From contig NZ_OBDO01000004.1 in assembly GCF_900215145.1 (NCBI RefSeq), forward strand, positions 355,260 through 419,259: a stretch of DNA of 64,000 nucleotides. Direction: 5' to 3'. The position numbers were made by a program, and so were the translations under genes. The stretch is from Geodermatophilus sabuli (GTDB lineage Bacteria; Actinomycetota; Actinomycetes; Mycobacteriales; Geodermatophilaceae). Of this stretch, positions 43,644 through 51,647 are shown piece after piece (the stretch's first letter is position 1; each line of letters starts with the position of its first letter). The notes under the pieces are model-generated. The model had not been told where the DNA came from, ran no database searches, and saw only the letters and a list, made by a program, of their open reading frames with translations.

Positions 43644-44687
43644 ATGAGCAACGGTCGTTCCACTGAAGGCGGTCAGGGAACGAGTGGGACGCCGAACCCG
43701 GTGGACGTGCGACCGGATACGGACACCGGCGGCAACATCTTCTCCCCCACGCAGCAGCTGACCACCATGGCCGAGGCCGAGCAGGTGTGGACGACAGCGG
43801 CCATGGAGGCCGCGCAGCCCTGCGACGTCATCGAGATCGACGAGGACGCCCTCGGTGACAGCGCGGCAGTCGCCGACCAGGACGCCGGAGGGCTGAGCTC
43901 CGGCGGCCGGCCAGCGGACGGCGACGGCGACGGCCAGGACGCCCAGGCGGCAGACGTCGAGACGCTCGGGTACGCCTACCCGCCGCCCTTCACCCGGTAC
44001 GAGAACTTCGCGGACTACTCGTTGTGGCCCTACCGCACGGTCGGCAAGCTGTTCTTCAAGCAGGGCGGGAGCAGCTTCGTCTGCTCAGCCTCCTCCATCG
44101 GCGGCTGCGCCATCATCACGGCCGGCCACTGCGTGCACCAGGGGAACGACTCACCAGGGGGCTGGGCGACGGACGTCATCTTCGTGCCCGCCTACAAGGA
44201 CGGCAACGCCCCCTTCGGGCAGTGGCCGGCGAACTACCTCGTCACCCGGACGCAGTGGTACCGCAACGGCATCCCGAAGGGCCTGAGCGAGGACATCGGT
44301 GGCGCGGTGCTGCACCGGCAGGGCGGGCGCACGATCAGTGAGCGGGTCGGCTTCCTCGGGTTCGCCTGGAACTGGAAGCGCGAGCAGCACTGGCACTCGA
44401 TGGGCTATCCCGCGGCTGCGCCCTTCGACGGCCGGCGCATGCAGATCTGCGCGAGCTCCTACGCCTACGACGGAAGTGTCGGGGCGACGCCCAACCCAGT
44501 CGGTGCCGGCAACGACCTGACCGGGGGGTGCAGCGGAGGACCGTGGGTGTGGCAGTTCGGCACGGGCAACTACGTGAACGGCGTGAACTCCTACCGGCGC
44601 AGCACCCACCCGCTGGAGCTCTACTCGCCGTACTTCGGTGACGCGGCCAAGTCCCTGTTCGACACGATCAGGGCGGGGACCTGCTGA
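43644..44687 (+). CDS. Trypsin/V8-like serine peptidase
   Basis: 347 residues from ATG 43644 (AGGAGG 5 bp upstream). Residues 1-115 are a hydrophilic, acidic pro-region with the WTxxxMExAQP motif. The catalytic domain has TAGHCVH (His, ~161), SEDIGGAVL (Asp) and GGCSGGPWV (Ser, ~297). Cys residues near 147, 153, 162 and the C-terminus could form disulfides, implying an oxidising environment, yet no signal peptide is visible. Co-transcribed with the 62-residue protein and ended by a strong hairpin. Confidence 0.85.
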   Translation: MSNGRSTEGGQGTSGTPNPVDVRPDTDTGGNIFSPTQQLTTMAEAEQVWTTAAMEAAQPCDVIEIDEDALGDSAAVADQDAGGLSSGGRPADGDGDGQDAQAADVETLGYAYPPPFTRYENFADYSLWPYRTVGKLFFKQGGSSFVCSASSIGGCAIITAGHCVHQGNDSPGGWATDVIFVPAYKDGNAPFGQWPANYLVTRTQWYRNGIPKGLSEDIGGAVLHRQGGRTISERVGFLGFAWNWKREQHWHSMGYPAAAPFDGRRMQICASSYAYDGSVGATPNPVGAGNDLTGGCSGGPWVWQFGTGNYVNGVNSYRRSTHPLELYSPYFGDAAKSLFDTIRAGTC

Positions 44688-44726
44688 CACCCCGGGCGCC
44701 GGAGGTCCGTGGCCGAGGCCGCCTCC

Positions 44727-44755
44727 GTCCCGGCGGGGCTCGTCCCCGCCGGGAC
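44727..44755. terminator. Bidirectional hairpin between convergent peptidase genes
   Basis: A perfect 12-bp stem, GTCCCGGCGGGG (44727-44738) with CCCCGCCGGGAC (44744-44755), and a 5-nt loop. It lies between the serine peptidase stop and the convergent prodomain gene. Confidence 0.75.
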
Positions 44756-44855
44756 GGGGCCACAGCCCCACCGCCGGTCACACTCCCAGCGATGGGCACA
44801 GCCCCACCGTCGGCCACCGGCCCACGGGCACCGGCGGACCGCGCAGAGGCAGCGA

Positions 44856-45137
44856 TCAGCTGACCGGCGCGTCTGGCGGCCTCGGGGAGCCCGGCTGCTC
44901 CGGATCCGGCGGGGTCCGCAGCCGCGCGGCGTACTGCTCCCGTCGTGCCAGGCGTTCCACGCGAGCCAGCCGGCGGCGCTCGAGTTCGGCGAGGCTGCTC
45001 TCGGGTGCGGCCACGACGAGCGATCCCGCGGAGCGTTCCCACACGTCGAGGCCCAGCGGCAGGGCGAGGAGTTCCGCGACACTGCTCCCCTCGGGCGGGA
45101 CCAGGCGGGCGATCCAGGTCTGCTCGGACTCGGGCAT
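44856..45137 (-). CDS. Stand-alone homologue of carboxypeptidase pro-region
   Basis: 93 residues from ATG 45137 (AGGAGG 7 bp upstream). IARLVPPEGSSVAELLALPL and GLDVWERSAGSLVV align with the first ~55 residues of the adjacent M14 carboxypeptidase (IARVTSTGAEAPLARLLTAP, GLDVWEVTREHVVL). M14 pro-regions fold alone and inhibit their enzymes. A separate copy could act as an intracellular inhibitor or folding helper. A Pro-rich C-terminal tail follows. Last gene of the 47135-44856 operon. Confidence 0.75.
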   Translation of the reverse strand: MPESEQTWIARLVPPEGSSVAELLALPLGLDVWERSAGSLVVAAPESSLAELERRRLARVERLARREQYAARLRTPPDPEQPGSPRPPDAPVS

Positions 45138-45214
45138 CGGCGGTCCTCCTGCCCGTGCGGCGGTGCCTGCCCCCAGTGTGGCCCGGTGAGCGGCGCCGAG
45201 CCCGTGCATCGGCG

Positions 45215-46357
45215 TCAGGGCTCGGGTGCCTCCAGGACGTGCCGGATGAACTCGAGGGCTGCGGGACGGTTCTCCTGCCAGCACGGTTCGATCTGATCGG
45301 CCGGCAGGATGAAGCCGCCGTCGAGCGCGGAGGCCGGCCGCAGCTCGACGGTGAAGGACGGGACGTCGTACTCGCCGTAGGTCCAGTCGGTGGTGTCCCC
45401 CGCCGTCGGGTACAGCTGCGAGGACTGCTGCGCTGTGTAGGTCTTCCCGTCCACCCCCTTGACCAGCCGTGCCATCTCCTCCGCCAGGTCCCGCATCTCG
45501 CCCAGGTCCGCCGCGTCCTTGATCGGCCTGGTCGTGTAGCCCCACGGGTACAGGATCAGCTGCGAGTAGCTGTGGTAGGTGAGGACGCCGCCGAAGCGCT
45601 GGGAGGCAACCAGGTCGCGCACCGCGCGGGCCTCCGGTTCGGAGAAGGCCCGGGGGCCGACGTAGGTCTGGTCCGCGGGGACGTGGCTGGCCGTGCTGGT
45701 GTCGAGCGTGCCCCACATGTACCCGTAGTTGCGGTTGGGGTCGACGCCCACTGTGCCGTTCCGGTTCCGTCGCCGGTTCTTGCGCCAGAGCCGGTCAGCG
45801 GTCCGCGTGTACTCGTGCCCGTCCGGATTGACCATCGGCGCCACCCAGACCTCCCCCTGTTGCAGCCACTGCTGCACCGGGTCGGCCGAGGAGTGGTCGA
45901 GCAGGTGCTCGGCGAGCCGGTAGGGCACCTCCACCGAGATCCACTCCCGCGCGTGGTGGCAGCCGAGGAAGGCCACCTTGCGATCGCTCCCCCGGCGCTC
46001 GCCGACGCGCAGAGCCCACAGCGGCCGGCCCTCGACACTGCGGCCGATCTCGTGCAGCTCGGCGATCTCCGGGTGCCGCTCGGCCAGCTGCCGCAGGTCG
46101 GCCTCCAGGGTCGTCACGGTGTGGTAGCCGGTCGCCGCCGCGTCGGTCGCGAAGCTGGACACGTAGCCCTCGGTCACCTGCAGCTGCTCGACGCCGTACC
46201 CCATCGACTCGAGCCGGCCGGCCTGGGCCTCCTCGACCTGCAGCACCACGTGCTCCCGGGTGACCTCCCAGACGTCCAGCCCGAGCGGGGCGGTGAGCAG
46301 CCTGGCGAGCGGGGCCTCGGCGCCCGTGGACGTCACCCTCGCGATGATGCTCGTCAT
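45215..46357 (-). CDS. M14 zinc carboxypeptidase
   Basis: 380 residues. The pro-region (1-~85) has the GLDVWE motif. The catalytic domain has the zinc motif CHHAREWISVE (HxxE), substrate-binding DPNRNYGY, the third zinc ligand in LTYHSYSQLILYPWGY, and the catalytic Glu in SFTVELRP. This is the carboxypeptidase A/T layout, removing C-terminal residues from peptides. No secretion signal is seen before the pro-region. It lies between the CYTH-like gene and the orphan pro-region gene in one operon. Confidence 0.88.
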   Translation of the reverse strand: MTSIIARVTSTGAEAPLARLLTAPLGLDVWEVTREHVVLQVEEAQAGRLESMGYGVEQLQVTEGYVSSFATDAAATGYHTVTTLEADLRQLAERHPEIAELHEIGRSVEGRPLWALRVGERRGSDRKVAFLGCHHAREWISVEVPYRLAEHLLDHSSADPVQQWLQQGEVWVAPMVNPDGHEYTRTADRLWRKNRRRNRNGTVGVDPNRNYGYMWGTLDTSTASHVPADQTYVGPRAFSEPEARAVRDLVASQRFGGVLTYHSYSQLILYPWGYTTRPIKDAADLGEMRDLAEEMARLVKGVDGKTYTAQQSSQLYPTAGDTTDWTYGEYDVPSFTVELRPASALDGGFILPADQIEPCWQENRPAALEFIRHVLEAPEP

Positions 46358-46379
46358 CGGTCCTCCCGCGGCGCGGTGG

Positions 46380-47135
46380 TCAGCGTGTTTCGGCGGCGAG
46401 TGCCACGAGGTGCTCGAGCACCTGGCGGGTCTTGCTCTCGGGCTGCGCGGCGGGTTGGTCCGGCAGGGACAGGGACCGCACGAAGCCGGTCAGTGCGGCC
46501 TGCTTCTCGCGGGCCTCCGCCAGGTCGGCGACCACCGAGAGCTCGAGGAAGTCGAGGTCGCCCACCGTCCACCGTTCGGCCCGGACGCCGAGGTGGGCCG
46601 GCGCCGCGGCGACGCTCTTCCACCGCGTCGCGGTCACCGGCGAGAGCGCGGTGAGGGTGGCGAAGTTGATCGCCGTCCCCTCGCAGTCCCGGAGGAAGTC
46701 GAGCTGTTCTCGCGCGAAGAGGTCCTCGACCGGCCGGTCCCCGCTCCCGGCCTCCCGCACCAGGTCGCCTGGCCGCTCGCAGGTGTGCGACACCGCCAGG
46801 AGTCTCCGGTCGCCCGACCAGTCGGCCTCGACCTCGAGCGTCCACTCGTCGCCGTCGTCGGTCTTCCCCTTCTCGGCGGCCAGCCAGTGGTCCGTGAGCT
46901 GAGAGCGCCTGCAGGGCCGCAGCTTGATGGTCGCGTCGTCGTCGCCGGCCTTGTCGCGGGCCCGCAGGATGACGCCGAGGTCGAGCAGCGGCGTCCCGAG
47001 ACCGCTGCCCGGCGTGACGTCCTCCCAGAACCAGATCTGCCACGGCTGTTGCGGCGGCAAGCCGAGCTCCTGGACGGCGGGCCCGGTCTGCTCCCTGCCC
47101 AGCGTCACCTTGATCTCGACTCCGTCGAAGCGCAT
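46380..47135 (-). CDS. Hypothetical protein, possibly CYTH/triphosphate-tunnel-like
   Basis: 251 residues. VEIKVTL near the N-terminus, ILRARDKAG and ATIKLRPC resemble the ExExK and Arg/Lys strands of CYTH triphosphate-tunnel enzymes, but the first motif is incomplete (EIK), so catalysis is uncertain. The C-terminal half is mixed alpha/beta with no family. First gene behind the SARP-type promoter at 47182, followed after 22 bp by the carboxypeptidase gene. Confidence 0.6.
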   Translation of the reverse strand: MRFDGVEIKVTLGREQTGPAVQELGLPPQQPWQIWFWEDVTPGSGLGTPLLDLGVILRARDKAGDDDATIKLRPCRRSQLTDHWLAAEKGKTDDGDEWTLEVEADWSGDRRLLAVSHTCERPGDLVREAGSGDRPVEDLFAREQLDFLRDCEGTAINFATLTALSPVTATRWKSVAAAPAHLGVRAERWTVGDLDFLELSVVADLAEAREKQAALTGFVRSLSLPDQPAAQPESKTRQVLEHLVALAAETR

Positions 47136-47181
47136 CTCACCCTCGTCGTCGTGCCGTGGACCGCCAGCGGTGGATGACGGG

Positions 47182-47225
47182 AGGGTAGGGAGCGCCGCAT
47201 CACGGCGTCGTCACGACACCGTCAC
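47182..47225 (-). promoter_or_regulatory. SARP-type promoter, triple repeat, of the carboxypeptidase operon
   Basis: Three repeats at 11-bp steps on the minus strand (TGAC, TGAC, TGAT; plus-strand positions 47221, 47210, 47199). The -10 TACCCT is at 47182-47187, 15 bp after the last repeat. Confidence 0.75.
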
Positions 47226-47268
47226 CCGCCACCGGACTCCGGCACCGAGAGCCCCGCGCCGCCCGGCC

Positions 47269-47799
47269 TCAGGGCTCGACGACGACGTCGACCGCGGCGG
47301 TGAGCGCGACCTGCGGGACCTCCGCGATCAGGGGCAGCACCGGCTCCCGATACGGCTCCTGGCCGAAGCGGCCCATCCACGCCTCCGTGCCGCCGGTGGT
47401 GTCGAGCCGGAGCGTGAAGCGGTAGGCACCGGGCCGGTCGGGCCGGAAGGTGCTGAAGGTGGACAGCGGCAGACCCCCGCCGTCCGACCGCGCCGTCGGG
47501 TCGAACCACTCCCCCGGTCGCAGCAACCGGAGGTCCTCGGGTCGCACCGGTCCCACGAGCGGGTCCTCGGCCGCGGGTGGGGCGGCCACCTGGGCTCCCT
47601 CGTAGAGGACGGCGGGCCCGTAGTGCGGCAGCCGGGTCGCGGTCTCCGACCCGTCCAGGACACACGGCATCCGGATCGGCGCCGCCCCGGTGTTGGTGAT
47701 CCGCACCGCCACGGGAACGGGGACACCGACGTGGTGCGGGCCCGCGCCGACGTGCAGCACGAGCGCCACCCCGGCGCCGGTGGGGGCCGGGACGGTCAC
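47269..47799 (-). CDS. Hypothetical beta-rich protein
   Basis: 176 residues from GTG 47799. Ig-like or beta-sandwich pattern (VPVPVAVRITNTGAAPI ... GAYRFTLRLDTTGG), resembling domains that bind or present other proteins; no catalytic motif. Starts 28 bp after the metzincin gene stop, so probably the second gene of that operon. Confidence 0.7.
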   Translation of the reverse strand: MTVPAPTGAGVALVLHVGAGPHHVGVPVPVAVRITNTGAAPIRMPCVLDGSETATRLPHYGPAVLYEGAQVAAPPAAEDPLVGPVRPEDLRLLRPGEWFDPTARSDGGGLPLSTFSTFRPDRPGAYRFTLRLDTTGGTEAWMGRFGQEPYREPVLPLIAEVPQVALTAAVDVVVEP

Positions 47800-47827
47800 C
47801 CGGTCATCCTGACCCCTTCCGCCGGAC

Positions 47828-50140
47828 CTAGCGGCGGGCGGACTTCTTCGCCCCGCGGCGTGCCGGCTCGCCGTCCTGATCACCCGCGGTCTCCACCGGC
47901 CGGGCCGGCCCGTCATCGCCGGTCAGTGCCGTGACCGCGGCCGCCGTCGCCTCGGCCTGCCGCCGGATGGTCTGGAGCACCGCCGCGTTGAGGTTCTTCT
48001 GCTCGAACACGTCCACCATGCGGTCGGTGACCTCCCGGGCGCGGTCGGGGTTCCCGGCCTTCGCCTCGGCCAGGGCGAGGGTCCGCATCGCGGTGTTGAG
48101 GGTGATGTTGTCGACCCCGCCCGCGCCGACGGACGCCTGCTCGACCTCCGACAGCAGCCGGATGCTCTGCTGCGGATCGGCATCCCGCACACGGAGGACC
48201 CCCTCCGCGCCGAGGTCCTTGAAGCCCCGCTGGGCGTCGACGCCCTTCACCAGCCGGGCGTAGACGGCCAGCGGGTGCGCGGCGTGCTCCTCCAGCACGG
48301 TGTCGATCGCGGTGTTGCCCTGCCGCAGCAGGTCGCTGCTCGACCCGAGCAGGGCCAGTACCTGGCCCTGCTCCTCGCCCAGCAGCAGGTCGCCGATCTC
48401 CTCGTCCTCGGCCGTCAGCGGCCGGCGGACGCGCAGCTCCAGGGGGGCTGAGAGGACGCGGGACCCGTCGCCGCCGAGGTAGACGGCGCGGAGGACGTAC
48501 CGGCCGGGCTGCTCGAACAGGTGGCCGTCCCGGCCGAACCCGATGTAGGCGCTGTCGTAGACCGCCGGTCGTTGCGGGTGCAGGTGGACCCGGCGGTCGT
48601 TGTCGACGCAGTGGCGGAGCAGCGGCCGGAAGAGCACCGTCCGGCCGGAAGGCTGGCGGACCGCGACCGAGACGAACTCGTCGTTGGGGTGCAGGTAGCC
48701 GTGCGTGGCCGTGCCCCGCAGGTCGGTCGCGCTGAGCTTGATCTCCACCACCACCGGCTCGCCGTAGGCGAATGCGGGCTTGGCTCGCAGCTCCAGCGCG
48801 AGGCCGGCCCGGTCGACCACGGGTTCGGCGAAGACCTCGGGGTCCATCTCGGTCTCCGCGGCGCCCGTGCCGAACGGGTGGGCGCTCATCACGACGTCCC
48901 GGTAGAAGCCGTGTCGCAGGTGCACGACCTCGTTCGTCGTGAACGAGAACGGAAAGGCGCCCCAGTACGCCGGCTCACCGCCGGGGGCCGGGGGTGGCGG
49001 CTGGTACCGCCACGGGTAGTTCATCCAGGACAAGTCCCCGAGCCCCCCGTTGGGCCCCGTCACGGTCTTCTGCCAGGAGTGCAGGAGATTGAAGGCGTGT
49101 CCGAGCTCGTGCACGTAGGTGCGCAGCGCCGCGCGCCGGCTCGCCGGGTCGTCCCCCTTGACGGCGTCGTAGAAGACCGCGCAGCCCTGACGCTGGAACG
49201 CGTCAGCGTAGTCGAACATGATCCCTCGGTAGCCCTGTTCGTGGGCGGTGGCGACCAGCATCCACAGCTGCCAACGGGGTGCGTTCGCGTACAGGCTGAA
49301 GTGCTTGACCATCGCGTTGTGCAACTCGCTGTCGCTCCACTGGGGGGACGCGTCCGTCCCGGCGTCCGAGATCGGCAGCACGTTGACCATGCCCGAGGAC
49401 AGCAGCTGGACCCCGGCGTCGGCGTAGGCCTCGGACACGCTGAGCTCGCGGGCCGGGACACCGGGCGGACGCGGGAGCACACCGGTGTCGTAGGAGACGA
49501 GCGGCACGGCTCCCGCGACCGAGTCCTGCTCCCACACGACGGTGCGGAACCAGGGCGAGACGTACGTGCAGGGGAAGTCGGCGCCCGGGCCGTCGGCGGC
49601 GGCATCGCCGGCGATGGCCCGGGCCCCGGCGGTGTCCGCCCCGCTGTCCGCGACGGTGGAGAACCGCAGGACCGCCGGTGGCCGCGCGGACCCGGCGGGG
49701 ACCTTGGGCAGGCGGACGGAGACCAGGCGGGCGGTGGCGTCCCACGTGAACCGCCCGCGCCCTCGGACGGTGACCTCGGCGGGGGTGACGGCGATCGCGG
49801 GCGTGTCCACGACGAAGGAGCCGAAGTAGCTCGTCGTCGCGCCCGTCGTGGCGAAGAAGTCGCCGCTCAGCCGGTGCGTCGGCCGGTCACCGTCCACGTC
49901 GACGCGCAGCTCGACCTGCCACTCGGCGACCGTGCCCTGGTAGCGGCCACTCACCGCCGTCCCGGTCCTGGCGGAGCCGACGGTGGTCCCCTCGGAGCCG
50001 GCCGCCGGGTCCTCAGCGGGCAGATCGGGACCGGACGAGTCGGACGTCCCGCCCCGGGGAGCCGGGGTGGCGGGGTCGGACGCGTTCCCGGGTGTCCCCA
50101 CCACGCCGTCGCGGACGGTCGGGTCGAGGGCCATGGTCAT
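47828..50140 (-). CDS. Metzincin-type metallopeptidase, multidomain
   Basis: 770 residues from ATG 50140 (GGGAGG 7 bp upstream). YVHELGHAFNLLHSW (about 343-357) is an extended HExxHxxNxxH zinc motif. Asn replaces the usual Gly, as in a minority of metzincins, and a Met-turn candidate SWMNYPW follows. An N-terminal beta-rich domain precedes it. Two beta domains and a helical region (~590-770) follow, ending in a Lys/Arg-rich tail. No signal peptide. It is behind its own triple-repeat SARP-type promoter. Protein substrate unknown. Confidence 0.8.
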   Translation of the reverse strand: MTMALDPTVRDGVVGTPGNASDPATPAPRGGTSDSSGPDLPAEDPAAGSEGTTVGSARTGTAVSGRYQGTVAEWQVELRVDVDGDRPTHRLSGDFFATTGATTSYFGSFVVDTPAIAVTPAEVTVRGRGRFTWDATARLVSVRLPKVPAGSARPPAVLRFSTVADSGADTAGARAIAGDAAADGPGADFPCTYVSPWFRTVVWEQDSVAGAVPLVSYDTGVLPRPPGVPARELSVSEAYADAGVQLLSSGMVNVLPISDAGTDASPQWSDSELHNAMVKHFSLYANAPRWQLWMLVATAHEQGYRGIMFDYADAFQRQGCAVFYDAVKGDDPASRRAALRTYVHELGHAFNLLHSWQKTVTGPNGGLGDLSWMNYPWRYQPPPPAPGGEPAYWGAFPFSFTTNEVVHLRHGFYRDVVMSAHPFGTGAAETEMDPEVFAEPVVDRAGLALELRAKPAFAYGEPVVVEIKLSATDLRGTATHGYLHPNDEFVSVAVRQPSGRTVLFRPLLRHCVDNDRRVHLHPQRPAVYDSAYIGFGRDGHLFEQPGRYVLRAVYLGGDGSRVLSAPLELRVRRPLTAEDEEIGDLLLGEEQGQVLALLGSSSDLLRQGNTAIDTVLEEHAAHPLAVYARLVKGVDAQRGFKDLGAEGVLRVRDADPQQSIRLLSEVEQASVGAGGVDNITLNTAMRTLALAEAKAGNPDRAREVTDRMVDVFEQKNLNAAVLQTIRRQAEATAAAVTALTGDDGPARPVETAGDQDGEPARRGAKKSARR

Positions 50141-50171
50141 GACGGGGCCTCCCTGGAGTCGCGGCAGCTCC

Positions 50172-50213
50172 AGGGTGAGCGGGCATCGTCACGCACCCGT
50201 CACGGAGGTGTCA
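50172..50213 (-). promoter_or_regulatory. SARP-type promoter, triple repeat, of the metzincin operon
   Basis: Plus-strand GTCA at 50188, 50199 and 50210, 11-bp steps. The -10-like CACCCT (50172-50177 on the minus strand) follows at 14 bp. It overlaps the stop codon of the DUF2235 gene by 3 bp. Confidence 0.7.
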
Positions 50214-51338
50214 CCGCTCGCCGGCGGCCACGCGGGGGTGCGCACCGAACCGCGTCGGGACGTCGGTCACCTGCGGCTCCTGCGCGAGATAGGTGACCAG
50301 CCCGCGGGGGGCGTACCCAGCCGCGCGGTCCTGGTGCCGCCTGACCGCGCTCGCGGCGACGGACTCGGAGGCCTCGTGCCCGCCGATGGACCGGGCGGAG
50401 GGCCGCAGGAGGCGGAACAGCCACCGTCGCGAGTCGTGCAGCCGGCCGAGCGGGTCCGGGTCGATCGGGAAGGTCCGGCCGTCGAAGGTCCGCGGTCCAC
50501 CGTCGCCGGACCGGCGGTAGGCGTCGTCCCGGAACGCGAGCCCACAGGAGCGCGCGCGGTCCACCATCCACAGCAGGGCCAGGTCGGCCAGGGCCGAGTC
50601 CGCGTGTCCCCCGCCGACGTCACAGTGGTCGCCGCTGAACCAGACCTGCTCCACCCGCCGGCCCCCGCCGAGCGGCCCGTGGTCCCAGAGCGTCGGGGTG
50701 AACGGCTTGCGCCGCTCGTCGATCGCGAGTGCCTGGAAGGCGTCGTCGACCGTGCTGCTCAGCCGGGTGTCGTGGAACTCCCAGCGGCGGTTGACCAGCC
50801 TGGACAGCCCGAGCCCGGCCGACGGGATGCCCAGGGAGCCCACCGTGTCCCACACCCCGAGGAAGCGGATGCGCGGTTCGTGGCTGTAGGAGCGCCGGAA
50901 CAGCTGCGCCTCGAGGTCACGCGGACGTGCGGACCGGGCCCGGTACAGGGCGTACGCCTCCCGGAGCCGGCCCGCGTGCTCTCGCCGGAGGACACCGCAG
51001 TTGCGCACCAGGCCGACCGTGCTGCGGGCCGTGTACGCGCCGCGGCTGAAGCCGAGGAAGAACAGCTCGTCGCCGGGTTCGAAGTGCTCCACGACGAACC
51101 GGTAGGCCTCCTGCACGTTGCGCGACAGGCCCGCACCGAAGGCGCCGCCCCGGAGACGTTCCCCCGGCTTGGTGCCCACGCCCTGCTGGTAGTAGACCCG
51201 CTGCTCGACGCCGTCCTCGTCGTGGGCGGCGACCCCCAGGGCGACCTTGGTGACGTTGGTGGGGCACAGGGTGCCGTTCCGGGCCTGGTCCGCCCTGTTC
51301 CAGGTCCCGTCGCAGCACAGCACCAGACGCTTGGGCAC
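50211..51338 (-). CDS. DUF2235 alpha/beta-hydrolase (Tle1-like phospholipase)
   Basis: 375 residues from GTG 51338 (GAGGAGGGG 3 bp upstream). The opening RLVLCCDGTWNRAD and YYQQGVGT are DUF2235 hallmarks. LGFSRGAYTARS (about 95) is the nucleophile elbow and FLGVWDTVGSLG the conserved Asp region. VWFSGDHCDVGGGH carries the His/Asp end. Relatives include type VI secretion phospholipase effectors (Tle1), but no type VI genes are in this window. No signal peptide. Confidence 0.87.
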   Translation of the reverse strand: MPKRLVLCCDGTWNRADQARNGTLCPTNVTKVALGVAAHDEDGVEQRVYYQQGVGTKPGERLRGGAFGAGLSRNVQEAYRFVVEHFEPGDELFFLGFSRGAYTARSTVGLVRNCGVLRREHAGRLREAYALYRARSARPRDLEAQLFRRSYSHEPRIRFLGVWDTVGSLGIPSAGLGLSRLVNRRWEFHDTRLSSTVDDAFQALAIDERRKPFTPTLWDHGPLGGGRRVEQVWFSGDHCDVGGGHADSALADLALLWMVDRARSCGLAFRDDAYRRSGDGGPRTFDGRTFPIDPDPLGRLHDSRRWLFRLLRPSARSIGGHEASESVAASAVRRHQDRAAGYAPRGLVTYLAQEPQVTDVPTRFGAHPRVAAGER

Positions 51339-51388
51339 GGCCCCTCCTCGGCTGGGTCCCGGATCGCCCCGCGGGGCGCTGCCGCCGG

Positions 51389-51431
51389 ACGGTAGGACAC
51401 GACGCGTCACGGCATCGTCAAGCGACCGTCA
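51389..51431 (-). promoter_or_regulatory. SARP-type promoter, triple repeat, of the DUF2235 gene
   Basis: Plus-strand GTCA at 51406, 51417 and 51428 (11-bp steps). The -10 TACCGT is at 51389-51394 on the minus strand, exactly 15 bp after the last TGAC. Start codon ~45 bp downstream of the expected transcript start. Confidence 0.78.
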
Positions 51432-51575
51432 CGCCGAGCCGTCGTCCATCCGGAGGATGTCCATCGCCAGCTCCGGGTCCAGGGCGGCCAGCGTGTCGTG
51501 CTCGGTGTGGACCCGTGCGCTGGTGCCGTCGGCGCCCTCGCTCGTGTCGCCGGGGTCGGACAGCACGAGCTCCAT
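51429..51575 (-). CDS. Possible 48-residue acidic protein
   Basis: ATG 51575, with GGAGGA rather far (~12 bp) upstream. The sequence is acidic and helical (TLAALDPELAMDILRMDDGS). Its stop lies within the DUF2235 promoter repeats and it follows SARP 1. It could be a small accessory protein; coding status uncertain. Confidence 0.4.
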   Translation of the reverse strand: MELVLSDPGDTSEGADGTSARVHTEHDTLAALDPELAMDILRMDDGSA

Positions 51576-51647
51576 CGAGCCCGGCCCTTCCTCCGACCGA
51601 TCGGCTCCCGGCGGCGGCCCGTCCGAGGATGGGCGCCGCCGCCGGGG

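Noticed and set aside
43196..43666. ATG directly at the predicted transcript start of the peptidase operon (156-codon frame)
   Set aside because: Arg/Pro/Gly-rich translation with no protein-like pattern; the in-operon start at 43383 has a strong ribosome site and a recognisable motif.
50211..51338. Type VI secretion effector call for the DUF2235 protein
   Set aside because: No type VI structural genes, PAAR or VgrG in the window, and DUF2235 is widespread outside such systems.
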